Positions 1-8,345 of a stretch of 64,000 nucleotides of DNA are shown here, in pieces (the stretch's first letter is position 1; every line of letters begins with the position of its first letter). The translations under genes were made by a program, and so were the position numbers. Origin of the DNA: Salinimicrobium gaetbulicola (lineage in GTDB: Bacteria; Bacteroidota; Bacteroidia; Flavobacteriales; Flavobacteriaceae); the NCBI RefSeq assembly GCF_042676025.1, contig NZ_JBHTJP010000032.1, forward strand, positions 124,001 through 188,000. Reading direction: 5' to 3'. The notes beneath the pieces are model-generated. The model worked only from the letters and a program-made list of their open reading frames with translations. It did no database searches and was not told the DNA's origin.

Positions 1-957
1 TGAGCGAATAAAATATTTATATAAACTTCCTTTTTTCGCTTCAGGTATAAAAACTTCCCAGATCCCTGAATGGTCCCACCTGGATTTCATCTTATGCGTT
101 TCGCGGTTCCAGTTGTTGAAATCACCAACCACAGAAACCATTTGGGCATTCGGAGCCCATACGGAAAAGTATACGCCCTTGGTACCCATGTATTCCATTA
201 GGTGAGAACCGAATTTCTTATAAAGATGAAAGTGCTTTCCTTCTTTAAAAAGATGAACGTCAAAATCTGTTATTAAAGTTGCTTCAACAGGCTTATCTAT
301 TGACCCGGGTTGTTCTTCTTTTGAAGTAATAGCTTCCCTGCCTGCAGCCCTTAACCTTTCTGCCGCTTCTTCAATATCGTGCTGTGCGGGGATTATTTTA
401 CTCAGTAGCTCTTTAGTTTTTTCGGGAGCCCCGGAAAGACTCTCGGTCAATTTGTCAATAGCCTCTTTAAGATCATCGGTTTCGGGCACCATTTCCTTAA
501 CCATATCTTCGATATTCTTTTTGGTGTCCTCTCCAGCGGGTAGTTCACTTTTCAGCTTATTTGCCAGAAATTCGGCATTTTGTTTCAGGTCCTCGGTCAC
601 CGAAGTATTGGGTAATTTCATTTTTTCCTCGGCACTAATTGACGGGTCTTGTTTTTGGCGGGACATCTTACGAGGAACTTTTCTATCGCCATTTTGTTTT
701 TTCTCGACTTCTTCGGTAGCTGATTCAGCCTTATCTCCGGTCATTTTTTTATCGGTGGTTTTAGCATCAATTTCCTTAGAAGGATTTAAACCAGGTTTAG
801 ACGCGGCTTTTTTTTCACCCACGCCTTTAGGTCCTTTAACGGCTCCCGATTTTGGCGGGGCTTCTTTTTTAGAATTTGAAACACGCCCTTTTATTGGAGA
901 CGTTGCCTTCTTTTTATTTCCTTTATCTGTATCGTTATTTTCTTTCTTCTTAGCCAT
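1..957 (-). CDS. glgB: 1,4-alpha-glucan branching enzyme GlgB with long N-terminal extension (partial, 3' part beyond the window)
   Basis: An unbroken frame of 319 codons starts at the ATG at 957 and runs off the left edge. Residues from about 226 on match the start of GlgB, including the CBM48 region (FSVWAPNA near 264-271, VGDFNNWN near 277-284). The GH13 catalytic domain is not in the window. Branching enzymes introduce alpha-1,6 branches into linear glucan in the cytoplasm. The first ~225 residues are an unusual extension: residues 1-105 are rich in Lys, Gly, Pro and Ser, and 115-210 look like charged amphipathic helices. The start overlaps the stop of treS-mak by 8 nt (ATGGCTAA), so translation is probably coupled. 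Function is sure from the homology and the operon; the role of the extension is unknown. Confidence 0.88.
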   Translation of the reverse strand, partial: MAKKKENNDTDKGNKKKATSPIKGRVSNSKKEAPPKSGAVKGPKGVGEKKAASKPGLNPSKEIDAKTTDKKMTGDKAESATEEVEKKQNGDRKVPRKMSRQKQDPSISAEEKMKLPNTSVTEDLKQNAEFLANKLKSELPAGEDTKKNIEDMVKEMVPETDDLKEAIDKLTESLSGAPEKTKELLSKIIPAQHDIEEAAERLRAAGREAITSKEEQPGSIDKPVEATLITDFDVHLFKEGKHFHLYKKFGSHLMEYMGTKGVYFSVWAPNAQMVSVVGDFNNWNRETHKMKSRWDHSGIWEVFIPEAKKGSLYKYFIRS

Positions 958-3900
958 GATTGTATCTGCTTACGATTGATTTAATTCCTCTAAGGGGGAT
1001 CATTACCCAGTCAGGGCGGTTATTGAGTTCATAATTCAGTTCATAGATCGCCTTTTCGAGTAAAAAGGTTTCCATTAAGATCTCTATGTCGGCCTCATCC
1101 TCCGGAATAAAATTGTTTTCACCTACGTGGTCATAGTATCCTTTAAGGAACATTCGGGTGATCAGGTAATACCAGGTTTCAGCCCAATTGTCCAGTCCTC
1201 CCTCTTTTGTTTGTTGTTGAAATTCTGAATCTAAAAGAATGCTGTAGGCGGCATAATGAAAGGATCTAACCATTCCCGCTACATCCCTTAACGGGGACCT
1301 TTTTAAGCGTCTTTCACTGAATGATCTTGCGGGTTCTCCCTCAAAGTCGATGATCACGAAATCTTTTCCGGTCCATAAGACCTGTCCCAGGTGATAATCA
1401 CCATGTGTTCTTATCTTCATAATAGGGATCTTATGGTCAAATACCCTTTTGAAGCACTTCAGTACATCAGTCTTCATTTCGAGGACTTCTTTGGCTTCGG
1501 GTTGGACATCTTCAGGAAGGTTTCGCATGTTCTTCTGAAGGTTCTGGAAAGCATTCCTCGTTAGTGACTGAAGGGAAGAAAATAAAGACCGCTGATAATG
1601 CAACGAAAACGGTTCGTGCTCGAAGTCTTTTTCTTCTGGGTGTTCTGCCAGGGCTTTGTGCATTTCAGCTGTTCGTTGTCCTAGCAAATAGATCCTTTCC
1701 GGAAATATCATTTCCAACAGGTCCTGCATATTTTCCGAAAGGTCTTCAAAGTTTATGGGAGTTAGATCACTGCCAATATCTTCAAATTCGTGTTCCTTGT
1801 TTCTGGTAAGTACTCTTTCAAAAAAGCGTTTTAAAGCATCTTTTGTGTAATCCCATGCATCCCCCTGATTAGGAATGAGATCTTGCATCATACCCAAAAC
1901 AATTATATTTTTCTTCTCAGCCTCATATTCAATAGCACCTACAAAACGGGGTGAATTCTTGTATTCAGTTTTTTCAGTGAGATAACGGGTGATCTCCAGG
2001 TCAGGATTAATGGTATCATCCAGTTTCCGATAGAGTTTAAGAAAATATTTGTTTTCAAAAATTAGTGACGTATTGCTTTGTTCGGCATTCAGAATTTTGG
2101 AATGAATGATCTTGGGTTCGCCCTCCAGTTCATTTTCACCGTGATAAAAAACCAGGTTGCCCTTACCACTTTTAAGACGTCTACCTTTTCTAATATTTCT
2201 GAAAAGTACATTCCTGAAACTTTCGCTATACACCGCATCAAACAAGTAACCGTCTTTACCTTCGACTTCCAGTTTGGCAATGATACCTTTATTGGGGACT
2301 TCCCGGTATTCTTCCTCTTTTTTCTGGGAAATGAAACCTAATGGAAGCTGGTATATTTCCGGAAGGCCATCATTGTAGTTTATCTCAAAGGTAATAAGCA
2401 TTGCCGGAAGATTCTTCACCGGTATCTTTACTTTGTTGACGATCGAAATATTCTGGATCACCCTGGATTTTCCGCCAAACCATCGGCATGTTTTTAAATA
2501 ACCGGGCAGAACATAATTTTCCAGTCGGTCTTTGGTCTTATTCATAAATAATTGTTCCCATTCGGATACCTGTAATACCGGAGTTTCCGTTTTTTCTACA
2601 TAGCCTTCTTCCTTCCGAAGCTGGAACCAATAGTATCCATGTGGTGCCATGGTGAACAGGTAAGGATGGTCGGTGATCTGCGGGAATTTGTTGTGACTAA
2701 AGACTTCAACCGGTACATATCCCTCATATGGCTCAAGATCCAATTCTGCTGCCTGCGGAAACCTGGAAAGGTTGCCCAGCACCAGGATATCTTCGTCTTC
2801 ATAAGTTCGGGTATATGCTATGATCTTGGCGTTACTTGGAGAAAGGAAAATAATATCCCCACGGCCGAAGGCTTTGAATTTTTTACGCATACTAATGATA
2901 CGTTTCATCCACCAGAGCAGGGAAGAGGAGTTCATTTGCTCAGTCTCCACATTGACCGACTCATATTTGTAAGACGGGTCTATGATCACCGGCAGATAAA
3001 GCTTATGCGGATTTGCTGTAGAAAAACCCGCATTGCGATCGGCTGTCCATTGCATAGGAGTGCGGACTCCGTCGCGGTCACCCAGATAAAAATTGTCTCC
3101 CATCCCGATCTCGTCTCCGTAATAGATCACCGGGGTGCCGGGAAGTGAAAATAAGAGGATGTTCAATAATTCGATCTTATTGCGATTGTTCTCCAGCAGA
3201 GGTGCCAGCCTATGTCTAATTCCCACATTGATCTTCGCTTGAGGATCTTTGGTGTACACTTTATACATATAATCCCTTTCCTCATCGGTCACCATTTCCA
3301 GGGTTAACTCGTCATGGTTCCGTAGAAAAATGGCCCATTGACATGAATCAGGTATTTCAGGTGTCTGGTCAATAATATCCATGATAGGATACCTATCTTC
3401 CATTTTTACCGACATGAACATGCGGGGCATTATAGGAAAGTGGTAGTTCATATGGCACTCATCACCATCCCCGAAATATGCCGCGGAATCTTCCGGCCAC
3501 ATATTAGCTTCTGCCAGCAGTAATTTATTGTCATAGTATTTATCTACGTGCGCCCTTAATTTCTTTAGAAACTCATGCGTTTCCGGAAGGTTTTCACAAT
3601 TGGTGCCTTCACGTTCGAAAAGGTAGGGCACAGCATCTAACCTGAAACCGTCAACACCCATATCACACCAAAAATCCAGAACGTCAAATACCTCTTTTTG
3701 AACCTGGGGATTATCAAAGTTCAGATCGGGTTGATGGGAAAAGAATCGGTGCCAGAAATACTGTTTTGCCACCGGATCCCAAGTCCAGTTCGAAGGTTCG
3801 GTATCTGTAAAAATGATCCGGGTATCTTTGTATTTATTAGGGTCATCACTCCAAACGTAGTAATTGCGTTCGTCAGATCCCGGGGGTGCGTTTCTGGCTC

Positions 3901-4261
3901 TCTGAAACCATGGATGCTGGTCTGAAGTGTGATTGATAACCAATTCAGTAATGATTTTTAGTCCACGTTTATGAGCCTCTTTAATAAGTTTTTTAAAGAT
4001 TTCCAGATCTCCGTAAGATGGATTGATGGTGTAATAATCTGCAATATCGTAACCGTCGTCCCTTAAAGGGGAAGGGTAGAAAGGCAGGAGCCAGATTGCA
4101 GTTACGCCGAGATCCTCCAGGTAATCGAGTTTCTGAAGCAGGCCTTCAAAATCGCCCACGCCATCCCCGTCACTGTCAAAAAAGGCTTTTACGTGTAGTT
4201 CATATATTATTGCGTCTTTATACCAGTGTTCCTGATCTTCTGAATATGTTGGTTTGACCAT
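950..4261 (-). CDS. treS: Trehalose synthase (maltose alpha-D-glucosyltransferase) fused to maltokinase
   Basis: This 1103-residue protein joins two enzymes. Residues 1 to about 550 are a GH13 TreS domain that interconverts trehalose and maltose; the nucleophile lies in GFRLDAVPYL (Asp209), the acid/base in LLAEANMWP (Glu251) and the third carboxylate in RNHDE (Asp317). Residues from about 560 to the end are an aminoglycoside-phosphotransferase-like maltokinase (Mak) with HGDYH at 953-957 and IDFEGEP near 971-977, which makes maltose-1-phosphate with ATP. TreS-Mak fusions are known in many bacteria. It sits between glgE and glgB, with 15 nt to glgE and an 8-nt overlap with glgB, so it supplies the GlgE donor substrate from trehalose. 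Confidence 0.95.
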   Translation of the reverse strand: MVKPTYSEDQEHWYKDAIIYELHVKAFFDSDGDGVGDFEGLLQKLDYLEDLGVTAIWLLPFYPSPLRDDGYDIADYYTINPSYGDLEIFKKLIKEAHKRGLKIITELVINHTSDQHPWFQRARNAPPGSDERNYYVWSDDPNKYKDTRIIFTDTEPSNWTWDPVAKQYFWHRFFSHQPDLNFDNPQVQKEVFDVLDFWCDMGVDGFRLDAVPYLFEREGTNCENLPETHEFLKKLRAHVDKYYDNKLLLAEANMWPEDSAAYFGDGDECHMNYHFPIMPRMFMSVKMEDRYPIMDIIDQTPEIPDSCQWAIFLRNHDELTLEMVTDEERDYMYKVYTKDPQAKINVGIRHRLAPLLENNRNKIELLNILLFSLPGTPVIYYGDEIGMGDNFYLGDRDGVRTPMQWTADRNAGFSTANPHKLYLPVIIDPSYKYESVNVETEQMNSSSLLWWMKRIISMRKKFKAFGRGDIIFLSPSNAKIIAYTRTYEDEDILVLGNLSRFPQAAELDLEPYEGYVPVEVFSHNKFPQITDHPYLFTMAPHGYYWFQLRKEEGYVEKTETPVLQVSEWEQLFMNKTKDRLENYVLPGYLKTCRWFGGKSRVIQNISIVNKVKIPVKNLPAMLITFEINYNDGLPEIYQLPLGFISQKKEEEYREVPNKGIIAKLEVEGKDGYLFDAVYSESFRNVLFRNIRKGRRLKSGKGNLVFYHGENELEGEPKIIHSKILNAEQSNTSLIFENKYFLKLYRKLDDTINPDLEITRYLTEKTEYKNSPRFVGAIEYEAEKKNIIVLGMMQDLIPNQGDAWDYTKDALKRFFERVLTRNKEHEFEDIGSDLTPINFEDLSENMQDLLEMIFPERIYLLGQRTAEMHKALAEHPEEKDFEHEPFSLHYQRSLFSSLQSLTRNAFQNLQKNMRNLPEDVQPEAKEVLEMKTDVLKCFKRVFDHKIPIMKIRTHGDYHLGQVLWTGKDFVIIDFEGEPARSFSERRLKRSPLRDVAGMVRSFHYAAYSILLDSEFQQQTKEGGLDNWAETWYYLITRMFLKGYYDHVGENNFIPEDEADIEILMETFLLEKAIYELNYELNNRPDWVMIPLRGIKSIVSRYNHG

Positions 4262-4276
4262 GGTGGATTAATTTTC

Positions 4277-6250
4277 TCAATGTTTTTTGGTTTCCAGTTT
4301 TAATATGTGCGCCGGGATATTCTGCGGATGCAATTCCACATAATTCCATTCATTTTTCCAGTTATATGATGCTCCGGTCAATAGATCGGTAACTTCATAC
4401 AATGCGGGATTTCCAATTTTAAGGAGGTCAATCGGAACCTTTACCCAGCCTGCCTGGCTGTGATCAGGATCCAGGCTTACTACAATGATCAGCTTGTTGG
4501 TCTCTTCCTGATCCACTTTAGAGTAGCATATGATATTATCATTGTCTGTATCACAGAATTCAATATTCCAGGTGGTTTGTAAAGCGGAATTCTCATTCCG
4601 TACCCGGTTGAGGATACTAATGGCTTCTTTGATCCTGGTGTTGCGATGCCAGTCCCAATGATAGATCTGGTATTTTTCTGAATGCGTATACTCTTCCTTC
4701 CCGGGATATGCTTCGTTGAGCCCGAATTCGAAAACAGGACCGTAGATCCCGTAATTAGAAGAAAGGGTTCCGGCCAGGATCAGGCGTATCAAAAATGAAG
4801 GCTCGTGCTTATTTTCCAGGGAAATGGGAAGTATATCGGGGGTGTTGGGCCAAAAGTTAGGTCGGTAATACTCTCTGACTTCAGTTTTGGTAAGCTGGGT
4901 AAGGTATTCAATGAATTCCTCTTTTGTATTCCTCCAGGTGAAATAGGTATAAGATTGGTTAAATCCGATCTTTGCCAGTTCCTCCATAACCCTGGGCCTT
5001 GTAAAGGCTTCCGCAAGGAAAATGATCCCGTCATACTTCGCATTGATCTCTTTGATCATCCATTCCCAGAAGAGAAAGGTCTTGGTATGCGGATTATCTA
5101 CCCTGAAGATTTTGACCCCTTTATCGATCCAGAACTCCACGATACTTTTTAATTCATCCCAGAGATTTTCCCAATCCTCAGTTTCAAAATTCACCGGTAG
5201 GACATCCTGATATTTTTTCGGAGGATTTTCAGCGTATTGTACTGTCCCATCTGGTCGCCACTTGAACCACTGCGGATGTTCTTTTACATATGGATGATCT
5301 GGTGAACATTGTATTGCAAAATCCAGAGCGATCTCAATGTTGTGACTTTTGGCTTTCTCAACGAGGTTCTTGAAATCGTCCATAGTTCCCAATTCAGGGT
5401 GAATGGCCTTATGCCCGCCTTCTTTACCACCAATGGCCCACGGAGAACCTGGATCTCCTTCTTCAGCTTCGGTAGCATTGTTCACACCCTTTCTATGGCT
5501 CATGCCAATGGGATGGATAGGAGGTAAATACACTACGTCAAATCCCATTTTTGCGACCTCAGGTAATACGTTCTCACAATCCTTGAAAGTTCCGTGTCGG
5601 CCTTTTTCAGGAGAAGCTGATCGTGGAAAGAATTCATACCAGGCACTGAAGAGAGTTCTTTTTCGCTCCACCCGTACTTCCAGGATCCTGTCATAATAAA
5701 ATGCTTTATTAGGATCCCGACATTCATACATGACTTGCGACGCCGTATCACTCAGAGCATCTGAAATCGCCAGGCTCTCCTGTTCATCTTCCCTGAGTAG
5801 TTCGATCCAGTTTTCAAGTTTCTTTTTATTTTCTTCCGAAGCTCGTGTAAGTGCATCTTCCATGAATTCGGCCCCTATGAGTAATTCGGTTCGAAGATTT
5901 TGATTGGCAGCTGCCTTTTTTTGTAAACCTTCTTGCCAGGTCGCATAATGATCTACCCATGCTTCGATAGTGTATTCGTAGGTGCCGGTATTTTCGAATT
6001 GTATAGTTGAGGTCCAGTGATCATTTCCCTCAAAATCCATATGTTTTTCCTGCCAATCGTTTACGCTCTTGCGGCCTTTCTTTTTTTCCCTGAAAAGCAA
6101 GATGGCATCTACCTTGTCATGACCGTCACCAAAAATGTCGGCATGGATCTTTATTTCTTCATTGATTATTCTTTTTATAGGATATCTTCCGCAATCTATC
6201 TGAGGTAAAACATTTCTAATACTAACTCTCTTATGACCTTCTAGCTTCAT
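4277..6250 (-). CDS. glgE: Alpha-1,4-glucan:maltose-1-phosphate maltosyltransferase GlgE
   Basis: GlgE (GH13_3) transfers maltose from maltose-1-phosphate to the end of an alpha-1,4-glucan. The catalytic Asp is in FRVDNPHTK and the acid/base Glu in FLAEAFTRP; the N-terminal half has the family sequence PQIDCGRYPIKR and the insert region expected for GlgE. I chose the ATG at 6250 (657 residues): the sequence just upstream is A/T-rich and homologues start close to this point (MxxxxKRVxIxNV). The frame stays open to an ATG at 6304, which would add 18 residues. It is the first gene of the leftward glgE-treS/mak-glgB operon, divergent from treZ. No TAnnTTTG element was found for this direction, so its promoter is unassigned. 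Confidence 0.94.
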   Translation of the reverse strand: MKLEGHKRVSIRNVLPQIDCGRYPIKRIINEEIKIHADIFGDGHDKVDAILLFREKKKGRKSVNDWQEKHMDFEGNDHWTSTIQFENTGTYEYTIEAWVDHYATWQEGLQKKAAANQNLRTELLIGAEFMEDALTRASEENKKKLENWIELLREDEQESLAISDALSDTASQVMYECRDPNKAFYYDRILEVRVERKRTLFSAWYEFFPRSASPEKGRHGTFKDCENVLPEVAKMGFDVVYLPPIHPIGMSHRKGVNNATEAEEGDPGSPWAIGGKEGGHKAIHPELGTMDDFKNLVEKAKSHNIEIALDFAIQCSPDHPYVKEHPQWFKWRPDGTVQYAENPPKKYQDVLPVNFETEDWENLWDELKSIVEFWIDKGVKIFRVDNPHTKTFLFWEWMIKEINAKYDGIIFLAEAFTRPRVMEELAKIGFNQSYTYFTWRNTKEEFIEYLTQLTKTEVREYYRPNFWPNTPDILPISLENKHEPSFLIRLILAGTLSSNYGIYGPVFEFGLNEAYPGKEEYTHSEKYQIYHWDWHRNTRIKEAISILNRVRNENSALQTTWNIEFCDTDNDNIICYSKVDQEETNKLIIVVSLDPDHSQAGWVKVPIDLLKIGNPALYEVTDLLTGASYNWKNEWNYVELHPQNIPAHILKLETKKH

Positions 6251-6406
6251 GTAACTTTTTTTAATAAATCTAACTGCTAATTTACCTGACGCGGGGAGGG
6301 ACATGTGTTCTGACTCAGGTTTTCTAAATCACTTAAATTTAGGCAAGTAGCTGTGATTCCTTAGTTAAAAAACTATTAAACATTAAAGGTTCCGTCTTAT
6401 CCTTCT

Positions 6407-6414
6407 TAGTTTTG
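6407..6414 (+). promoter_or_regulatory. Probable promoter -7 element for the treZ operon
   Basis: TAGTTTTG fits the Bacteroidota -7 consensus TAnnTTTG and lies 24 nt before the treZ ATG. It is in the short spacer between the two divergent glucan operons. I did not find a convincing -33 TTG at the ideal spacing, so this is a motif-level call. Confidence 0.5.
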
Positions 6415-6437
6415 AAAGAGTATTTGGTGTTGCATTA

Positions 6438-8255
6438 ATGCGGAAGGATTTTATGGAAAAGAAAGTAGGAGCTGAGCAAATTAAAGACGGTAAAATAAGA
6501 TTCAGGGTCTGGTCACCTTTCGCGGAAGCAGTCCAGGTACTTCTGAAGGATCAAAACCAGCTACTCGACCTGCAAAAAGATGAGGTAGGGTACTGGGAAA
6601 CCGAAACCGATAAAGCAGCTCCGGGATCCCTTTATAGGATCAGGCTTGATGAAGAAGATACCTTTCCCGATCCTGCTTCCAGATCCCAACCGGAAGGTGT
6701 GCATTCCTGGTCACAGATTCCCATTTCAGAATTTAACTGGACAGACGACTCCTGGAAAGGCAGGGAACTTTCTGAAATGCTTATTTATGAACTTCACGTA
6801 GGAACCTTTACTTCAAAAGGAAGTTTTGAAGCCATTATTGAAAAACTGGATCACCTGGAAGAATTAGGCATAAATACCATTGAATTAATGCCAATAGCTC
6901 AATTCCCCGGTTCCCGTAACTGGGGATATGACGGGGTTTACCCATATGCCGTGCAGGATAGCTACGGTGGCATTAACGGACTAAAAACCCTTATCGATAC
7001 CTGTCACAAAAGAGGTTTCGCGGTCCTGCTTGATGTAGTGTATAACCACCTTGGTCCTGAAGGCAATTACCTGTCACAGTTTGGTCCTTATTTCACTGAT
7101 AAATACCATACGCCCTGGGGCAGCGCGGTAAATTTTGATGATGAGTATTCAGACCATGTTCGGAGTTTCTTTATTCAAAGCGCCCTTATGTGGCTGGAGG
7201 AATTTCATTTTGACGGCCTGCGCCTGGATGCCGTGCATGAGATCATTGACCGTGGCGCAAAACATTTTTTAAAGGAATTAAGTTTAGAAGTTGATTCCCT
7301 GGAACAAAAGACCGGGAAACGATATATTCTTATTGCTGAAAGTGATCTCAATGATAACCGCCTGGTCACTTCTTACAAGAAGGGAGGTTACGGTCTCGAA
7401 GGACAATGGGTTGATGATTTTCACCACGCGGTTCACACCGTACTTACCGGGGAAAACGCAGGATATTATAAAGACTTCGGAAAAATGGAATTTTTGGCCA
7501 AGTCTTTTGAACAGGGGTTTATTTACGACGGTATCTATTCTGTTTTTAGGAAGAAAAAAGTAGGGAACAGCCCTAAAGGTATTCCTTCGGAAAAATTCGT
7601 TACCTGTATTCAAAATCATGATCAGGTCGGAAACCGGCTTCTCGGGGAACGGCTGGCAGAACTCGTCTCCTTTGAAGAATTGAAACTGGCAGCAGGCTTG
7701 CTCCTTTTCTCACCTTATGTGCCTATGCTTTTCATGGGAGAGGAATTTGGCGAGACCAGTAGGTTCCAGTATTTCGTAAGTCACGGTGATCCTGAATTGG
7801 TGAAAGCTGTCCAGAAGGGCCGAAAAAGGGAATTTGAATACTTTTTTCATACCAAGGGAAGTTTCCCAGATCCGCAATCTTCAGAAACCTTTGAGAGTTC
7901 CAAATTGAACTGGGAATTTGAAAAGGAAGATCCTAAAAAACACATTTTTGAATTCTATAAAGAAATGATCAGGCTTCGGAAAGAGGGAAATTTTAAGGCA
8001 TTTTTGGAAGGCGAACGAAAAGTTGATTTCAGCGAAGAGAATAATTGGCTGCAGGTTACTTCCGAAGATAATAACGGAAAGCTGAAGGCGCTTTATAACT
8101 TTGGAAAGAGTACCATTCCTTTGAAAGAATCCGAAAATGATAAAATAGAACTAATAATTTCCTCGTCTAATAAAAATTGGGGAGGCCAGGAGGAAGTTAA
8201 TTCGCGATCAAGTTCTGTCCCGGCAAGTTCTTTTGTTATTTATAAAATTTACTAA
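6438..8255 (+). CDS. treZ: Malto-oligosyltrehalose trehalohydrolase TreZ
   Basis: TreZ (GH13) releases trehalose from the maltooligosyl-trehalose made by TreY. The protein of 605 residues has an N-terminal CBM48/E-set region (FRVWSPFAEAV near 22-32), then the barrel with DVVYNHLGPEGN (about 199-210), nucleophile in FDGLRLDAVHE (Asp264), acid/base in LIAESDLND (Glu301) and IQNHDQVGNR (Asp395). The length is normal. An in-frame ATG at 6453 is an equally possible start (MEKKVGAEQ). It opens the rightward operon treZ-GH57-treY-malQ and is transcribed away from glgE. Confidence 0.95.
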   Translation: MRKDFMEKKVGAEQIKDGKIRFRVWSPFAEAVQVLLKDQNQLLDLQKDEVGYWETETDKAAPGSLYRIRLDEEDTFPDPASRSQPEGVHSWSQIPISEFNWTDDSWKGRELSEMLIYELHVGTFTSKGSFEAIIEKLDHLEELGINTIELMPIAQFPGSRNWGYDGVYPYAVQDSYGGINGLKTLIDTCHKRGFAVLLDVVYNHLGPEGNYLSQFGPYFTDKYHTPWGSAVNFDDEYSDHVRSFFIQSALMWLEEFHFDGLRLDAVHEIIDRGAKHFLKELSLEVDSLEQKTGKRYILIAESDLNDNRLVTSYKKGGYGLEGQWVDDFHHAVHTVLTGENAGYYKDFGKMEFLAKSFEQGFIYDGIYSVFRKKKVGNSPKGIPSEKFVTCIQNHDQVGNRLLGERLAELVSFEELKLAAGLLLFSPYVPMLFMGEEFGETSRFQYFVSHGDPELVKAVQKGRKREFEYFFHTKGSFPDPQSSETFESSKLNWEFEKEDPKKHIFEFYKEMIRLRKEGNFKAFLEGERKVDFSEENNWLQVTSEDNNGKLKALYNFGKSTIPLKESENDKIELIISSSNKNWGGQEEVNSRSSSVPASSFVIYKIY

Positions 8256-8345
8256 AGTCCTTGTCATGTTGAGGATTTAAATATATCTTTTATAGGGGTT
8301 TACAGGCCTGTAAAATTCCCATTTCCCCCTCAAAATATCATAAAA

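Noticed and set aside
452..979. A 175-codon open frame on the plus strand
   Set aside because: It is antisense to the real glgB reading frame, is Ser/Phe-rich without domain features and arises from the Lys/Glu-rich composition of the opposite strand.
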